Source: Variovorax boronicumulans NBRC 103145 (GTDB lineage: Bacteria > Pseudomonadota > Gammaproteobacteria > Burkholderiales > Burkholderiaceae_C). Taken from it: a DNA stretch of 33,320 nt. The translations under genes were made by a program, and so were the position numbers. Shown piece after piece: positions 1 through 11,629 of the stretch. Position 1 is the first letter of the stretch, and each line of letters opens with the position of its first letter. The stretch lies in contig NZ_BCUS01000070.1 in assembly GCF_001591345.1 (NCBI RefSeq), positions 1-33,320 on the forward strand, read 5' to 3'. The notes under the pieces were generated by a model, which had not been told where the DNA came from, searched no databases, and saw only the letters and a program-made list of their open reading frames with translations.

Positions 1-336
1 GTCCATGACGAAGCCTTCGCCGAGCCCGTCGGCCGGCTGCAGCACATGGCGCACGCCGGGCACGGGCACGCCGCCTGTGCGTGCGGCCTCGATGAGCTGC
101 GCTTCCGCCGCGAGGCCCGCGGTGCCCAGGGCGCGCGCGCCGCTGGCATCGGCCGCGCGGCGCAGCACCAGCGGATGAGCCTGGCCCGCGCCGGTGGCCG
201 TCACATCGAAAGCCCAGGTCTGCTGGCTGGCGCCGCCCGAGAGCCGGCGCACGGCCTGCACCACATGGCCGCCGGGCACGAGTCGCCCGGCCAGCCGCTG
301 CAGTGCGTTCGCGATCAGCGTCGCTTCATCGTGCAC
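1..336 (-). CDS. Aminoglycoside phosphotransferase-like kinase, partial (C-terminus off the left edge)
   Basis: Only the N-terminal 112 residues lie in the window. They show the start of an APH/choline-kinase-like fold: a glycine-rich nucleotide loop LSGGASQQTWAFDV at about residues 32-45 and the strand PLVLRR at 55-60, typical of the APH subfamily fused to acyl-CoA dehydrogenases in eukaryotic ACAD10/ACAD11. I chose the GTG start at 334-336, whose reading frame overlaps the last codons of livM (stop at 326-328), so the two are translationally coupled. Family members include LvaA of Pseudomonas putida, a kinase for 4-hydroxyacyl-CoA. With an ACAD10/11-like dehydrogenase at the head of the same gene run, a hydroxyacyl-CoA kinase role is plausible but inferred. 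The catalytic HxD loop is outside the window and could not be checked. Confidence 0.75.
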   Translation of the reverse strand, partial: MHDEATLIANALQRLAGRLVPGGHVVQAVRRLSGGASQQTWAFDVTATGAGQAHPLVLRRAADASGARALGTAGLAAEAQLIEAARTGGVPVPGVRHVLQPADGLGEGFVMD

Positions 337-1354
337 GGGCGAAGCGTGCCTGGAGCTTGCGCAGCAGCCCGACCACGCCGCCGGGCATCGCGAACATGAA
401 GGCGATCAGCACCACGCCGTACACCGCCCAGGGCGCGGCCTTGGAGACCTTCTCGGCCAGCGAGGGCACGAACATGATGAAGATGGCGCCGAAGATCGCG
501 CCGTACAGCGTGCCCACGCCGCCCACCACGATGCCCACCAGCAGCGAGATCGACAGGAATAGCGTGAACGAATCGGGCGCCACGAACTGCACCGCAATGG
601 CCGACAGCGCGCCGCCCACGCCGGTGTAGGCGGCCGACACGCCGAAGGTCATGGCCTTGTAGTGGCTGTTGTCCACGCCCATCGCCTCGGAGGCCATGGC
701 GTGGTCGCGGATGGCGCGCATGGCCCGGCCGCTGCCGCTTTGCAGCAGGTTGTGGGCAATGAAGAACATCACGACCGCGACGAACAGCGAGAACAGGTAG
801 AGCCACTGGTCTTCGTTGAGCGGCAGGCCGAAGGGCGCGGCGGGCTTCATGAGCACGATGCCCTGCACGCCGCCGGTCCAGGCCTCGAGGTGCTTGTACT
901 TGAGCAGCTGCGGCATCGCCACGCCGAGCGCAAAGGTGGCCAGCGCCAGGTACAACCCTTCGAGCTTGAGCGCGGGCCGCCCGAACAGGTAGCCGACGAT
1001 CAGGCACACCACGGCCGCCGCCGGCACAGTGAGCCAGTACGGCACGCCCGCGTGCTCCATGAGGATGCCGGTGGTGTAGGCGCCAATGGCATAGAAGGCG
1101 CCGTGGCCCAGCGAGATCTGGCCGTTGTAGCCCGTGAGGATGTTCAGGCCGAGCAGCGCAATGGCATACGAGATCACCATCGTCGCCTGGAACAGCTGGT
1201 AGCCGCGCGCCACGAAGGTGATGCCGATGGCCAGCACGATCAGCAGGCCGACCCACACGAGCGGGGAGCGCGAGGGCTTGGCGGTGCGTGCGCTGGCCGA
1301 TGTAGCGAGCGGTGCCATGGCGGTCGGCAGGGAGGAAGCTTGGGGAGAGTTCAT
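326..1354 (-). CDS. livM: Branched-chain amino acid-type ABC transporter permease LivM
   Basis: Inner-membrane permease of 342 residues, normal for LivM. A basic N-terminal tail of about 30 residues is followed by a series of hydrophobic helices. The LivM signature is visible: LNILTGYNGQISLGHGAFYAIGAY near residues 90-113 (two conserved stretches), and a cytoplasmic loop GRAMRAIRDHAMASEAMGV that contacts the ATPases. It should pair with LivH and use LivF and LivG for ATP hydrolysis. In catabolic clusters such transporters often carry organic acids rather than leucine. The gene sits 4 bp after livH and its end overlaps the downstream kinase start. No periplasmic binding protein gene accompanies it in the window. 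Confidence 0.95.
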   Translation of the reverse strand: MNSPQASSLPTAMAPLATSASARTAKPSRSPLVWVGLLIVLAIGITFVARGYQLFQATMVISYAIALLGLNILTGYNGQISLGHGAFYAIGAYTTGILMEHAGVPYWLTVPAAAVVCLIVGYLFGRPALKLEGLYLALATFALGVAMPQLLKYKHLEAWTGGVQGIVLMKPAAPFGLPLNEDQWLYLFSLFVAVVMFFIAHNLLQSGSGRAMRAIRDHAMASEAMGVDNSHYKAMTFGVSAAYTGVGGALSAIAVQFVAPDSFTLFLSISLLVGIVVGGVGTLYGAIFGAIFIMFVPSLAEKVSKAAPWAVYGVVLIAFMFAMPGGVVGLLRKLQARFARAR

Positions 1355-1358
1355 GCGA

Positions 1359-2231
1359 TCAGACCCGGGTGACCAACTTGCGGCCCATGAGGCCGGAAGG
1401 CTTGACGATGAGCACGCCGACGATCAGCACCAGCGCCACCGACAGCTTGAGTTCGGTGCCCACCACGTAGGTGCCGATGAGGTTCTCGAGCACGCCGACG
1501 ATGAAGCCGCCGAGCACCGCGCCCACAGGGCTGTCGATGCCGCCGATGAGCGCACCGGCAAAGGCGTACAGCAGCACGCCGGTCATCATGTGCGGGTCGA
1601 GGAAGACCACGGGCGCGACCATCATCCCCGCCACCGCGCCGATGGCGCCAGCCAGGCCCCATCCCAGCATCAGCATGCGCCCGACGTTGATGCCCACGAG
1701 CCGCGACGAGGCCGCGTTCTGCGCCGCGGCGCGCATTGCCAGGCCCAGCGGCGTGAAACGGAAGAAGGCGAACAGCAGCAGCACCACCAGCAGCGTGACG
1801 CCGATGGCGCCCATCTCGTGCGCCGACATCATGGCGCTGCCGAACCACGCGTCCGACGGGAACGGGCTCGGGAACTGCTTGATGGTGTAGCCGAAGAGCC
1901 AGCCCGCCAGGCTGTGGAAGATCACCAGCAGGCCGATGAACACCACCACCACCGACAGCGCGGGCTTGTCGTGCATGGGCCGGATGACGGTGAACTCCAC
2001 CACGGCCGCGAGCACGAAGGACAGCGCCACCGTCGCCACGAAGGCGGCCCAGTACGGCAGGCCGGCCTGCATGAGGCTCCAGGCGATGAAGGTCGAGAAC
2101 ATCGCCATCTCGCCCTGCGCGAAGTTGATGTGGTGCGTGGCCTGGTAGATCATCACCAGCGCCAGCGCAACGCTGGCGTAGATGCCGCCGGTGGCCAGGC
2201 CCGCCAGCAGTTGGTGCAGGAATGCGTTCAT
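1359..2231 (-). CDS. livH: Branched-chain amino acid-type ABC transporter permease LivH
   Basis: The 290-residue hydrophobic protein matches LivH in length and motifs: an N-terminal GLATGGIYASVALALVMIY helix at about residues 10-28, then HHINFAQGEMAMFSTF, and the conserved cytoplasmic coupling segment GLAMRAAAQNAASSRLVGI at about 163-181. It forms the membrane channel with LivM. The start is ATG at 2229-2231, 13 bp after the livF stop, and the order livG-livF-livH-livM is the common betaproteobacterial arrangement. The function as a permease is secure. The substrate is not, because the specificity subunit is absent here. Confidence 0.95.
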   Translation of the reverse strand: MNAFLHQLLAGLATGGIYASVALALVMIYQATHHINFAQGEMAMFSTFIAWSLMQAGLPYWAAFVATVALSFVLAAVVEFTVIRPMHDKPALSVVVVFIGLLVIFHSLAGWLFGYTIKQFPSPFPSDAWFGSAMMSAHEMGAIGVTLLVVLLLFAFFRFTPLGLAMRAAAQNAASSRLVGINVGRMLMLGWGLAGAIGAVAGMMVAPVVFLDPHMMTGVLLYAFAGALIGGIDSPVGAVLGGFIVGVLENLIGTYVVGTELKLSVALVLIVGVLIVKPSGLMGRKLVTRV

Positions 2232-2244
2232 CGGTGTGAGGCCC

Positions 2245-2960
<716 letters not shown>

Positions 2961-2964
<4 letters not shown>

Positions 2965-3779
2965 GCCATCGCCTCCGCTTCTGCCTCTTCGCCCAGGTAG
3001 GCGCGGATCACCTCGGGGTGCGCGCGCACCTCGGCCGGTGTGCCCTCGGCGATCTTCTTGCCGAAGTTCAGCGCCACCACCTTGTCCGACACGCCCATCA
3101 CGAGGCTCATGTGGTGTTCGACCAGCAGCACCGTCACGTTCAGGCGGTCGCGGATGTCGCGGATCAGCGTGCCCAGGCTCTCGAGTTCTTCGTGGTTCAG
3201 GCCGCAGGCCGGCTCGTCGAGCAGCAGCAGCTGCGGCTCGGCCGCCAGCGCGCGTGCCAGCTCGACGCGCTTTTGCGTGCCGAACGGCAGGTCGGCCACT
3301 TCGCGTTCGGCCACGGCCTCGAGGTCGAGAAAGTGGATCAGCTGGTCGGCCCGCGCCCGCGCCTGCGACTCGATGGCCGCCACGCCGGGCAGCCGGAAGG
3401 CGTTGCGCAAGAAGCCCGCGTGGTGCTTGCTGTGGCAGCCCACCAGCACGTTGTCGCGCACGGTCATCGTGCGAAACAGCGCCAGGTTCTGGAAGGTGCG
3501 CCCGATGCCCAGGCCCGCCATGCGGTGGCGCGGCAGGCGCGTGAGCGGATGGCCGTCGAACTCGATGCGGCCGGCGCTGCACTCGTACAGGCGCGAGAGA
3601 CAGTTGAACAGCGTGCTCTTGCCCGCCCCGTTCGGCCCGATGAGGCCGCAGATCTGGCCCCGCCGCACGTCGAACGAGACGCCGTCGAGCGCCACGATGC
3701 CGCCGAAGCGCACCGACACCGCGTCGATGCGCAACAGGGGGGTGTTCTCTTTGTCTCCGCGATCGGTGTCATGAATCAT
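2961..3779 (-). CDS. livG: ABC transporter ATP-binding protein LivG
   Basis: A 272-residue ATPase with Walker A GPNGAGKST at about residues 48-56, Walker B LLLLDEPACGLNHEE, and a LivG-type ending with EVRAHPEVIRAYLGEE. The ABC signature is LPFGTQKRVE rather than the textbook LSGGQ, as in many LivG proteins. An in-frame start exists at 3854, but the ATG at 3777-3779 has an AGAG Shine-Dalgarno-like stretch just upstream and begins next to the conserved strand LLRIDAVSVRFGG, so I prefer it. A 91-bp gap with an inverted repeat separates it from the upstream thiolase; the five transport and kinase genes then run on without gaps. Confidence 0.93.
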
Positions 3780-3814
3780 GCGTCGATCTCTTTTTTTGAG
3801 GGAACGGAAAAGGT

Positions 3815-3837
3815 CAGCGCCGCCCCCGCGGGCGCTG
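3815..3837 (-). terminator. Possible hairpin between thiolase and livG
   Basis: The arms CAGCGCC (3815-3821) and GGCGCTG (3831-3837) are perfectly complementary around a 9-nt GC-rich loop. On the minus strand the hairpin follows the thiolase stop and is followed by ACCTTTTCC, a weak U-tract. It could be a leaky terminator or an mRNA-stability hairpin that lowers livG expression relative to the enzymes. The short T-run makes strong termination unlikely. Confidence 0.35.
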
Positions 3838-3870
3838 CCAGGTTGGCGGCGCAAGGGCCGCCCGGCTTCG

Positions 3871-5049
3871 TCAGAGCCGCTCTACGATGGTCACGTTGGC
3901 CATGCCGCCGCCTTCGCACATGGTCTGCAGGCCGTAGCGCTTGCCGCGCTGGCCCAGGGCGTTGACCAGCGTGGTCATCAGCTTGGTGCCCGAGGCGCCC
4001 AGCGGGTGGCCCAGCGCAATGGCGCCGCCGTTCACGTTGATGCGGGCCGGGTCGGCGCCCAGCGCCTTCAGCCAGGCGATGGGCACGGGCGCGAAGGCTT
4101 CGTTGACTTCGTACAGATCTATGTCCTCGATCTTCATGCCGGCTTTTTGCAGCGCGCGCTGCGTGGCGGGCAGCGGAGCCTCGAGCATGATGACCGGGTC
4201 GTGGCCCAGCACGCTCATGTGGTGGATGCGCGCCAGCGGCTTCACGCCCAGCGTCTTCAGGCCGCGCTCGTTCACGACCATGAGGCCGCTGGCGCCGTCG
4301 CAGATCTGGCTGGCGGTGGCCGCCGTGCAGCGCCCGCCTTCGGCGATGAGCTTGACGCCGGCGATGCTCTCCAGGGTGGCGTCGTAGCGGATGCCTTCGT
4401 CGGTGGTGTGCAGCTCGCCGGTCTCGGTGCCGTCGGCCATGCGCACGGCCACGGGCACGATCTCGCGTTCGAAGTGGCCGGCCTTCGTGGCGGCAATGGC
4501 GCGGTGGTGGCTTTCGAGCGCGTAGCGGTCGAGCGCGTCTTTCTCGATGCCGTAGTTGCGCGCGATCATCTCGGCGCCCGTGAACTGGCTGAACTGGATG
4601 CCGGGGTAGCGCTTTTCCATGCCCGGGCTCACGTAGAAGCCCAGGTTGTTCTTCAGCGGCAGCGTGGTGGGCAGGCCCATGGGCACGCGGCTCATGCTCT
4701 CGACGCCAGCGGCGATGACGATGTCCATCGTGCCCGACATCACGGCCTGCGCCGCGAAGTGCAGCGCCTGCTGCGACGAGCCGCACTGGCGGTCGACCGA
4801 GGTGGCGGGCACCGACTCGGGCAGGCGCGAGGCCAGCACCGCGTTGCGCGCCACGTTGGAGGCCTGCTCGCCGGCCTGGCCGACGCAACCCATGATGACG
4901 TCCTCGATCAGGGCGGGGTCGGCGTCGGTGCGCTCCACGAGGGCGTTGAGCACCTGGGCGGCCAGGTCGGCCGGGTGCCATCCGGCGAGGCGGCCGTTGC
5001 GGCGGCCGCCGGCGGTGCGCGCGGCGGCGACGATATAGGCTTCGGGCAT
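3871..5049 (-). CDS. Acetyl-CoA acyltransferase (thiolase)
   Basis: The 392-residue protein is full length for the thiolase family. The nucleophilic cysteine is C89 in DRQCGSSQQALH, followed by NEAFAPVPIAW, the histidine motif GGAIALGHPLGASG, and the C-terminal CEGGGMANVTIVE with the second catalytic cysteine. It should cleave a 3-ketoacyl-CoA with CoA to give acetyl-CoA (or propionyl-CoA from a branched chain) and a shortened acyl-CoA. The ATG at 5047-5049 is preceded by GGAGA. It lies 118 bp downstream of the acyl-CoA dehydrogenase and has its own palindrome-linked promoter at 5091-5134. The substrate range is unknown. Confidence 0.95.
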   Translation of the reverse strand: MPEAYIVAAARTAGGRRNGRLAGWHPADLAAQVLNALVERTDADPALIEDVIMGCVGQAGEQASNVARNAVLASRLPESVPATSVDRQCGSSQQALHFAAQAVMSGTMDIVIAAGVESMSRVPMGLPTTLPLKNNLGFYVSPGMEKRYPGIQFSQFTGAEMIARNYGIEKDALDRYALESHHRAIAATKAGHFEREIVPVAVRMADGTETGELHTTDEGIRYDATLESIAGVKLIAEGGRCTAATASQICDGASGLMVVNERGLKTLGVKPLARIHHMSVLGHDPVIMLEAPLPATQRALQKAGMKIEDIDLYEVNEAFAPVPIAWLKALGADPARINVNGGAIALGHPLGASGTKLMTTLVNALGQRGKRYGLQTMCEGGGMANVTIVERL

Positions 5050-5090
5050 GTGAAATCTCCGGTGATGGGTTCGGTTCGACAGTCCAGCGC

Positions 5091-5134
5091 ATTGTTGGCG
5101 CCGCGCCGCCGCACAGCGTCGTCGGAACCGACGA
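5091..5134 (-). promoter_or_regulatory. Regulon palindrome and -10-like element upstream of the thiolase
   Basis: The perfect 16-bp palindrome TCGTCGGAACCGACGA occupies 5119-5134. Reading toward the thiolase, the hexamer AACAAT (minus strand, 5096-5091) starts 23 bases beyond it and looks like a -10 element. The start codon lies about 35 nt beyond the expected transcription start. The palindrome recurs at four other promoters in the window with the same spacing. The regulator identity is inferred. Confidence 0.75.
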
Positions 5135-5167
5135 TTTTGGGCGGCGGCGCCTTGCGCCCCTACGCTC

Positions 5168-6325
5168 TCAGGCCTTGGCGAGGCGCTTGGCCATGCTCCA
5201 GCGGTGCACCTCCGAGGGGCCGTCATAGATCCGGAAAGCCCGCATGTCGCGGAAGATGCGCGCGGCCACGGTCTCGTCCGAGACGCCGCTCGCGCCCAGG
5301 ATCTGCACCGAGCGGTCGACCACGCGCCACTCGGCCTCCGAGCACAGCACCTTGGCCACGCTCGACTCGTGGCGGCCCTTGCCGCCCTGGTCGAGCACCC
5401 ACGCGCAGTGCCAGATGGTCAGGCGCGAGACGTGCAGGTCCATCTCGTTGTCGGCCAGCATGAAGCCCACGCCCTCGTGCTCCACCAGCGCATGGCCGAA
5501 GGCCTGGCGGCGGCGGGCGTAGTCGGCGGCGAGTTCGTGCACGCGGCGCGCGGCGCCGAGCCAGCGCATGCAGTGCGTGAGGCGCGCGGGCGCCAGCCGC
5601 ACCTGCGCGTAGCGAAAGCCCTCGCCGATGGCGCCCAGCACGTCGGTGGCCGGCACGCGCAGACCGTCGAAGCGCACCACGCCGTGGCCGCCGGTGAAGC
5701 AGCTGTCGAGTGCGTCGATCTGCCGTTCGATCACGATCTCGGGCTGGTCCATGTCGGCCAGGAACATGGTCGACGAACCGTCTTCCATGCGCGCCATGAT
5801 GATCGCGAAGCCCGCGCCGGTGGCGCCGGTGATGAACCACTTGCGCCCGGTGATCACGTAATGGTCGCCGTCGCGCACGGCCACGGTCTGCATCATCGAC
5901 GGGTCGGAACCGGCGCCGGGCGGCGGCTCGGTCATGCAGAAGCACGAGCGCACATGGCCGTCGATGAGCGGCTGCAGCCAGCGCGCCTTCTGCGCCGGCG
6001 TGGCCACCACCTCCATCAGGTGCACGTTGCCTTCGTCGGGCGCATGGATGTTGAGGGCCACCGGGCCGAGCGGCGAGTAGCCCGCCTCCTCGAACACGAT
6101 GGCCTTGTCGACGTGCGACAGGCCCAGCCCGCCGTGTTCCTTCGACGCATGCGGCGTGAGCAGGCCGGCGCGGCGCGCGCGTGCCACCAGCTCGTCGCGC
6201 AGCGCCTCGGCGGGGCCGTGCGAATCCTGCCGGGGGTCGGATTCGAGCGGAATCACCTCCTCGGCGATGAAGCGGCGCGTTCGTTCCTGCAGGTCGAGCT
6301 GGGCCGGGGTGAGGCTGAAGTCCAT
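5168..6325 (-). CDS. Acyl-CoA dehydrogenase, ACAD10/11-like type
   Basis: A 385-residue flavin-dependent acyl-CoA dehydrogenase. The N-terminal helices are followed by CFCMTEPPPGAGSD and KWFITGATGAGFAII (FAD and substrate loops), then the C-terminal helical domain. The C-terminal motif is YDGPSEVHRW at about 367-376, with Asp where medium-chain enzymes have the catalytic Glu (YEGT). This DGP-EVH form is characteristic of the ACAD10/ACAD11-like branch. The ATG at 6323-6325 has a strong AAGGAG 9 nt upstream. It heads the run that ends with the APH-like kinase, a pairing seen as a single fused protein in animals. Electrons would pass to ETF. The exact substrate is unknown. Confidence 0.93.
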   Translation of the reverse strand: MDFSLTPAQLDLQERTRRFIAEEVIPLESDPRQDSHGPAEALRDELVARARRAGLLTPHASKEHGGLGLSHVDKAIVFEEAGYSPLGPVALNIHAPDEGNVHLMEVVATPAQKARWLQPLIDGHVRSCFCMTEPPPGAGSDPSMMQTVAVRDGDHYVITGRKWFITGATGAGFAIIMARMEDGSSTMFLADMDQPEIVIERQIDALDSCFTGGHGVVRFDGLRVPATDVLGAIGEGFRYAQVRLAPARLTHCMRWLGAARRVHELAADYARRRQAFGHALVEHEGVGFMLADNEMDLHVSRLTIWHCAWVLDQGGKGRHESSVAKVLCSEAEWRVVDRSVQILGASGVSDETVAARIFRDMRAFRIYDGPSEVHRWSMAKRLAKA

Positions 6326-6440
6326 GGTGGGACGCTCCTTCTTTCTCTTAGTGGATTCAAGGACGGATTGAAGACAATGCGGCGCATGGTGCCGACGCGG
6401 GCGCGGGTTTCGAGTCGTGAGCGGGACAAGCCTGCCGGAT

Positions 6441-6484
6441 TCGTCCGTTCCGACGATGCCGCGGCCCGGCCTGCGCCCAACACT
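6441..6484 (+). promoter_or_regulatory. Regulon palindrome in the divergent dehydrogenase/crotonase intergenic region
   Basis: TCGTCCGTTCCGACGA at 6441-6456 matches the recurring 16-bp operator. Toward the crotonase gene, AACACT (6479-6484) begins 23 bases beyond the palindrome, the same place as the -10-like hexamers elsewhere. Predicted transcription would start at about 6491, almost at the ATG (6493). Toward the dehydrogenase (start 6325) the matching position holds a poor hexamer (ACGACT), so promoter activity on that side is less certain. Confidence 0.65.
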
Positions 6485-6492
6485 GACACGCC

Positions 6493-7284
6493 ATGAACAC
6501 ACCTGCAACCGACAACGACGCCGACATCCTCCTGCTCACCCGTCCGCAGGACGGCTGCGCCTGCCTCACGCTGAACCGCCCGCAGGCCATGAACGCCCTG
6601 TCGCTCGCGCTGCGGCGCGCGCTGGTGCGCACGCTCGACACGCTCGCGCAGGACGACAGCGTGCGCGTGCTCATCCTCACCGGCGCGGGCCGCGCCTTCT
6701 GCGCCGGCCTGGACCTGCGCGAGATCGACCCCGGCGCCATCACCGGCGACGCCGGCACCGACGTGGCCACCGCACTCGCGAACTTTCCGCGCCCGGTGAT
6801 CGGCGCCGTGAACGGCGCGGCCATCACGGGCGGCCTCGAGGTGGCGCTGGCCTGCGACCTGCTGATCGCCTCGAGCGAAGCGCGCTTTGCCGACACCCAC
6901 GCGCGCATCGGCGTGATCCCGGGCTGGGGGCTGTCGCAGCGGCTGTCGCGGCTCATCGGCATTGCGCGGACCAAGGAGATGGCCTTCAGCGGCAACTTCG
7001 TCGGTGCCGAGCAGGCCGAGCGCTGGGGGCTGGTCAACCGTGTGACGACGCCCGAGCAGCTGATGCCCCAGGCGCTGGCACTGGCTGCCGACATGGCGAG
7101 CGCGCTGCCCGAGATGCTGCCGGTCTACAAGCGCCTGATCGACGACGGCCATGCGCGCAGCTTCGCCGAAGGCATGGCGCTGGAGCAGGCCGCCACGCGC
7201 GACTGGGCCGCGTCGCTCACGCCCGAGGTGCTGCGGGCGCGGCGCGAGGCGGTGCAGGCGCGCGGGCGGGCGCAGAAGGGCTGA
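6493..7284 (+). CDS. Enoyl-CoA hydratase/isomerase family protein
   Basis: A 263-residue crotonase-fold protein. The oxyanion-hole segments FCAGLDLREID (about 68-78) and GAVNGAAITGGLEVALACD are present. The first catalytic Glu is kept (GGLEVAL, about residue 115). The second is replaced: the segment FADTHARIGVIPGWG has His where rat crotonase has Glu164. Hydration may therefore be altered, and an isomerase or a specialised hydratase are alternatives. It is the only enzyme gene on the plus strand, ends 18 bp before the convergent SDR gene, and has no Shine-Dalgarno, which fits a leaderless mRNA from the palindrome-linked promoter. Confidence 0.93.
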   Translation: MNTPATDNDADILLLTRPQDGCACLTLNRPQAMNALSLALRRALVRTLDTLAQDDSVRVLILTGAGRAFCAGLDLREIDPGAITGDAGTDVATALANFPRPVIGAVNGAAITGGLEVALACDLLIASSEARFADTHARIGVIPGWGLSQRLSRLIGIARTKEMAFSGNFVGAEQAERWGLVNRVTTPEQLMPQALALAADMASALPEMLPVYKRLIDDGHARSFAEGMALEQAATRDWAASLTPEVLRARREAVQARGRAQKG

Positions 7285-7302
7285 CGCCCCGCCGCCCCGA
7301 CC

Positions 7303-8085
<783 letters not shown>

Positions 8086-8148
8086 CTCTTGTTGTCCTTG
8101 GATAGAGAGAGAAAGGAAGAAAGAAAGAAAACCGAAAACGCCTGCCGT

Positions 8149-10299
<2,151 letters not shown>

Positions 10300-10343
10300 A
10301 GGGGGTCTCCTCGCGGCCGGCGACACGCCAGCCTGTGGGAAAA

Positions 10344-10388
10344 AGTTTAGGGACGCGCCCTGCGCACAGGCATCGTCCGAAGCGACGA
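10344..10388 (-). promoter_or_regulatory. Regulon palindrome and -10 element upstream of fadB
   Basis: TCGTCCGAAGCGACGA (10373-10388) is a copy of the 16-bp operator and directly abuts the stop codon of the EthD gene (10389-10391). Reading toward fadB, TAAACT (10349-10344) starts 24 bases beyond it and the hexamer TGCCTG lies 17 bp before that, a plausible sigma70 arrangement. The start codon lies about 38 nt after the expected transcription start. This internal promoter would express fadB and the SDR gene independently of the upstream genes. Confidence 0.78.
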
Positions 10389-10805
10389 TTACAGGCGGCC
10401 GCGTGCCTGCAGGTAGTCGCGCACCGCCTCGGCGGCGGGGTCGCCGACCACGGCGAACTCGTCGGTGAAGAAGATCGGCGAGGCGGTCAGGTCGATGAAG
10501 CGGCGCTCGTCCGCGAGCAGCTCGGCGCTCGCGCGGCGGGCTTCCTCGCGCCGCGCGCCGGTGCGCGCTTCGAGGCTGTCCCACCACAGCTCGGCCACGC
10601 CGTCGAAGGGCGCGGGGCTGCCGCGCGGCACGGCCAGCGGCTGCACGAGTGCGTCGTCGAGCGTGTGCGACTGCACGTAGCGCCGCAGGCCCAGCACCTC
10701 GGCGCGTTCCGCGACGAGCGGCGCATGCACATGGCGCCAGTGGTGCTGGAACTGCGCGCGGTCCAGGTGCGGCAAGCGCCGCAGGCAGAAGACGAGCTTG
10801 ATCAT
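10389..10805 (-). CDS. EthD-domain protein
   Basis: A 138-residue ferredoxin-like (dimeric alpha/beta barrel) protein of the EthD family: MIKLVFCLRRLPHLDRAQFQHHW at the N-terminus (two short blocks), then the HAPLV segment and an acidic helix. EthD was first found with ethyl tert-butyl ether degradation genes; most family members have no known reaction. The ATG at 10803-10805 overlaps the thioesterase stop (ATGA), so the two are coupled. Its place among beta-oxidation genes suggests a small accessory enzyme or binding protein for an acyl intermediate, which is inference. Confidence 0.85.
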   Translation of the reverse strand: MIKLVFCLRRLPHLDRAQFQHHWRHVHAPLVAERAEVLGLRRYVQSHTLDDALVQPLAVPRGSPAPFDGVAELWWDSLEARTGARREEARRASAELLADERRFIDLTASPIFFTDEFAVVGDPAAEAVRDYLQARGRL

Positions 10806-11629
10806 CGGCGCACCCGGATCAGGCCTTCCTGCGCGACCGAGGCCACGAGCCGGCCGGCGCGGTCGAACAGCGCGCCACGACAGAAGCCGCGCGCATGTTC
10901 GGCCGAAGGCGAGTCGGCGTCGTACAGCAGCCAGTCGTCGCAGCGGAAATCGCGGTGGAACCACATCGCGTGATCCAGGCTCACGCCCTGCACGCCGGGT
11001 TGCTGAAACGCCAGGCCGTGCGGCTGCATCGCCACGCCCATGAAGCTGTAGTCGGAGGCATAGGCCAGCATGGCCTGGTGCAGCAGCGGGTCGTCGGACA
11101 ACGCGTCGGCGGTGCGCAGCCAGAGCTGGCTGTGCGGCGGGCGCGGGCCGGCCGTGACGGGGTCGCGCGGGTCGACGTAGCGGAACTCGATCGGCCCCTC
11201 GACGCGCACGCGCGGGCCGGCGCGCGGCGTGAGGTCTTCGGGCGGCGGCGCCTCGGGCATGGCGCACTGGTGCGACACGCCCTCCTCGCGCCGGTGGAAC
11301 GAGGCCGACATGTGGAAGATCGGCTCGCCATGCTGGATGGCGACCACGCGCCGCGTGGTGAAGCTCACGCCGTCGCGGATGCGGTCCACGTCGTAGACGA
11401 TGGGCGCGGCCTTGTCGCCCGCGCGCAGGAAGTAGCCGTGCAGCGAATGCGCCGCATGCCCGTCGACCGTGCGGGCCGCTGCCATCAGCGCCTGCCCGAG
11501 CACCTGGCCGCCGAAGACGGCGGGCGCGCCGATGTCGGTGCTGGTGCCGCGAAACAGGTTCTTCTCGAGCTGCTCGAGCTGCAGTTGCGCGACCAGCGAC
11601 TGCAGCGCTTGCGCGCGGCCTGGGCTCAC
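10802..11629 (-). CDS. tesB: Acyl-CoA thioesterase II
   Basis: A 275-residue double-hotdog thioesterase. Residues corresponding to the E. coli TesB catalytic triad (D204, T228, Q278) are D193 in LAYASDYSFM, S217 in SLDHAMWFHR (Ser for Thr) and Q267 in VAQEGLIR. It hydrolyses acyl-CoA to free acid and CoA and may relieve CoA sequestration by dead-end intermediates. The GTG start (11627-11629) overlaps the previous stop (GTGA), and the stop overlaps the EthD start, so three genes are translationally linked. Confidence 0.94.
   Translation of the reverse strand: MSPGRAQALQSLVAQLQLEQLEKNLFRGTSTDIGAPAVFGGQVLGQALMAAARTVDGHAAHSLHGYFLRAGDKAAPIVYDVDRIRDGVSFTTRRVVAIQHGEPIFHMSASFHRREEGVSHQCAMPEAPPPEDLTPRAGPRVRVEGPIEFRYVDPRDPVTAGPRPPHSQLWLRTADALSDDPLLHQAMLAYASDYSFMGVAMQPHGLAFQQPGVQGVSLDHAMWFHRDFRCDDWLLYDADSPSAEHARGFCRGALFDRAGRLVASVAQEGLIRVRR

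Noticed and set aside
3778..5463. Plus-strand open frame of 561 codons opposite the thiolase
   Set aside because: No recognisable domain, composition of an antisense shadow, and it crosses two real minus-strand genes and their promoter.
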